Positions 7,564-8,002 of a stretch of DNA of 8,002 bases are shown here, in pieces. A model generated the notes under the pieces. It did not search any database, had not been told where the DNA came from, and saw nothing but the letters and a program-made list of their open reading frames with translations. The position numbers were made by a program, and so were the translations under genes. Numbering within the stretch: position 1 is the stretch's first letter; every line of letters starts with the position of its first letter. The stretch is from assembly GCA_031259905.1 (NCBI GenBank), contig JAIRKS010000064.1, positions 1 to 8,002 of the forward strand. The letters run 5' to 3'. The stretch comes from Odoribacteraceae bacterium. GTDB taxonomy: Bacteria > Bacteroidota > Bacteroidia > Bacteroidales > Marinifilaceae.

Positions 7564-7737
7564 CGCTACTCCCTGCCGGCGCGCGCGCGGCGGCACGCTT
7601 CGCCCGCGTCTCGCGAGGGGCAGGAGGTGAGGACGACGCGCGGCTTTCCCGTCTCCCTCGCGTTCACGGGTGGAGCGTGGAATGGCGTGCCCGTCACGTT
7701 CGCGCGCGGTTACCGTGCCGCGACGAGCGGCGGGGGT
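7564..7737. other. GC-rich intergenic stretch, no gene seen
   Basis: No credible coding frame is visible. The frames that cross it translate to arginine- and proline-rich sequence without domain features. It contains an 11-nt alternating GC tract (7579-7589) and a second copy of GACGACGCGCG (7532-7542 and 7632-7642), hinting at decayed repeats. Nothing else is recognisable. Confidence 0.5.
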
Positions 7738-7757
7738 ACTCCTTATATATAAGGAGT
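7738..7757. repeat. Perfect 20-bp palindrome with TATATA centre
   Basis: ACTCCTTATATATAAGGAGT is perfectly self-complementary with no spacer. As RNA it would form an 8-bp stem with a UAUA loop; as DNA it could be a dimer operator or a cruciform-prone site. Both strands contain AAGGAG, but no start codon follows at ribosome-binding distance. It lies 16 bp before the 43-bp array, separated by three imperfect TCGCTC repeats (7757-7773). Confidence 0.85.
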
Positions 7758-7773
7758 CGCTCTCGCTCTCGCT

Positions 7774-8002
7774 TGACCGTCCTTTGTTTGGGACGGTGCA
7801 GGTCGAGGGTCGTACCTGACCGTCCCGTGTTTGGGACGGTGCAGATCGAGGGTCGTACTTGACCGTCCCATGTTTGGGACGGTACAGTTCGAGGGTCATA
7901 CCTGACCGTCCCATGTTTGGGACGGTGCAGGTCGAGGGTCGTACCTGACCGTCCCATGTTTGGGACGACGCGGGTCGAGGGTCGTACCTGACCGTCCTAT
8001 GT
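7774..8002. repeat. 43-bp tandem repeat array with a stem-loop in each unit, running off the window
   Basis: Units begin TGACCGTCC at 7774, 7817, 7860, 7903, 7946 and 7989, exactly 43 bp apart; the sixth is cut by the window end. Units 3 and 4 carry a perfect 9-bp stem ACCGTCCCA / TGGGACGGT with a TGTT loop. Units 1 and 2 keep 7-8 bp, and unit 5 keeps 7 bp because its right arm changes to GGGACGACG. Units 1 and 4 also hold a weaker CAGGT / ACCTG pair around a 10-nt loop. Changes are not compensatory between arms. Units directly abut, so this is not a CRISPR array. The array could serve transcripts from a gene to the right, or be a REP-like or mini-satellite sequence. Confidence 0.95.

Noticed and set aside
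7501..7914. A 137-codon minus-strand ORF whose TGA overlaps the ligA GTG by a few bases, resembling translational coupling
   Set aside because: Its N-terminal part is the 43-bp array read through successive frames and the rest is arginine/proline-rich GC-driven sequence without domain features; the overlap looks accidental.
7774..8002. CRISPR array
   Set aside because: The 43-bp units abut directly with no unique spacers, and no cas gene is visible.

Overview
The window reads as chromosomal DNA from a GC-rich member of the Bacteroidota, probably Bacteroidales. The evidence is a propeller-plus-barrel outer membrane protein of the kind common in that phylum, the lack of Shine-Dalgarno sequences before the genes, and an exact match to the Bacteroides-type -7 element (TAnnTTTG) just before ligA. 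The genus cannot be fixed from the sequence alone.

Layout: (1) 1-1751, plus strand, the 3' part of a gene for an outer membrane protein with a beta-propeller-like N-terminal part and a C-terminal beta-barrel. (2) 1752-2473, a 722-bp gap between convergent genes. It holds about eleven 21-bp tandem repeats (1758-1998), then three 44-bp tandem units that each carry a stem-loop (1997-2128), then less GC-rich DNA with no convincing gene. (3) 2474-4939, minus strand, clpC, the AAA+ unfoldase of the ClpCP protease. (4) 4976-7504, minus strand, ligA, the NAD+-dependent DNA ligase. ligA lies 36 bp upstream of clpC on the same strand, so the two probably form a ligA-clpC transcription unit read right to left. 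(5) 7505-8002, an apparently gene-free region with a promoter-like element, a G-quadruplex motif, a perfect 20-bp palindrome and, at the right edge, five full 43-bp tandem units plus a partial sixth. Most of these units carry a 7-9 bp stem-loop.

The two complete genes are housekeeping genes: LigA seals nicks in replication and repair, and ClpC unfolds proteins for ClpP. Nothing shows a functional link beyond adjacency. No defence system, mobile element, CRISPR array or RNA gene was recognised.

Two observations deserve most attention. First, LigA is 842 residues against about 670 for typical bacterial LigA. The extra ~170 residues sit inside the helix-hairpin-helix domain and look like two additional, diverged copies of its second half. 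Second, both intergenic regions flanking the ligA-clpC unit are filled with tandem arrays, and the 44-bp and 43-bp families have different sequences but a similar unit length and a stem-loop in each unit.
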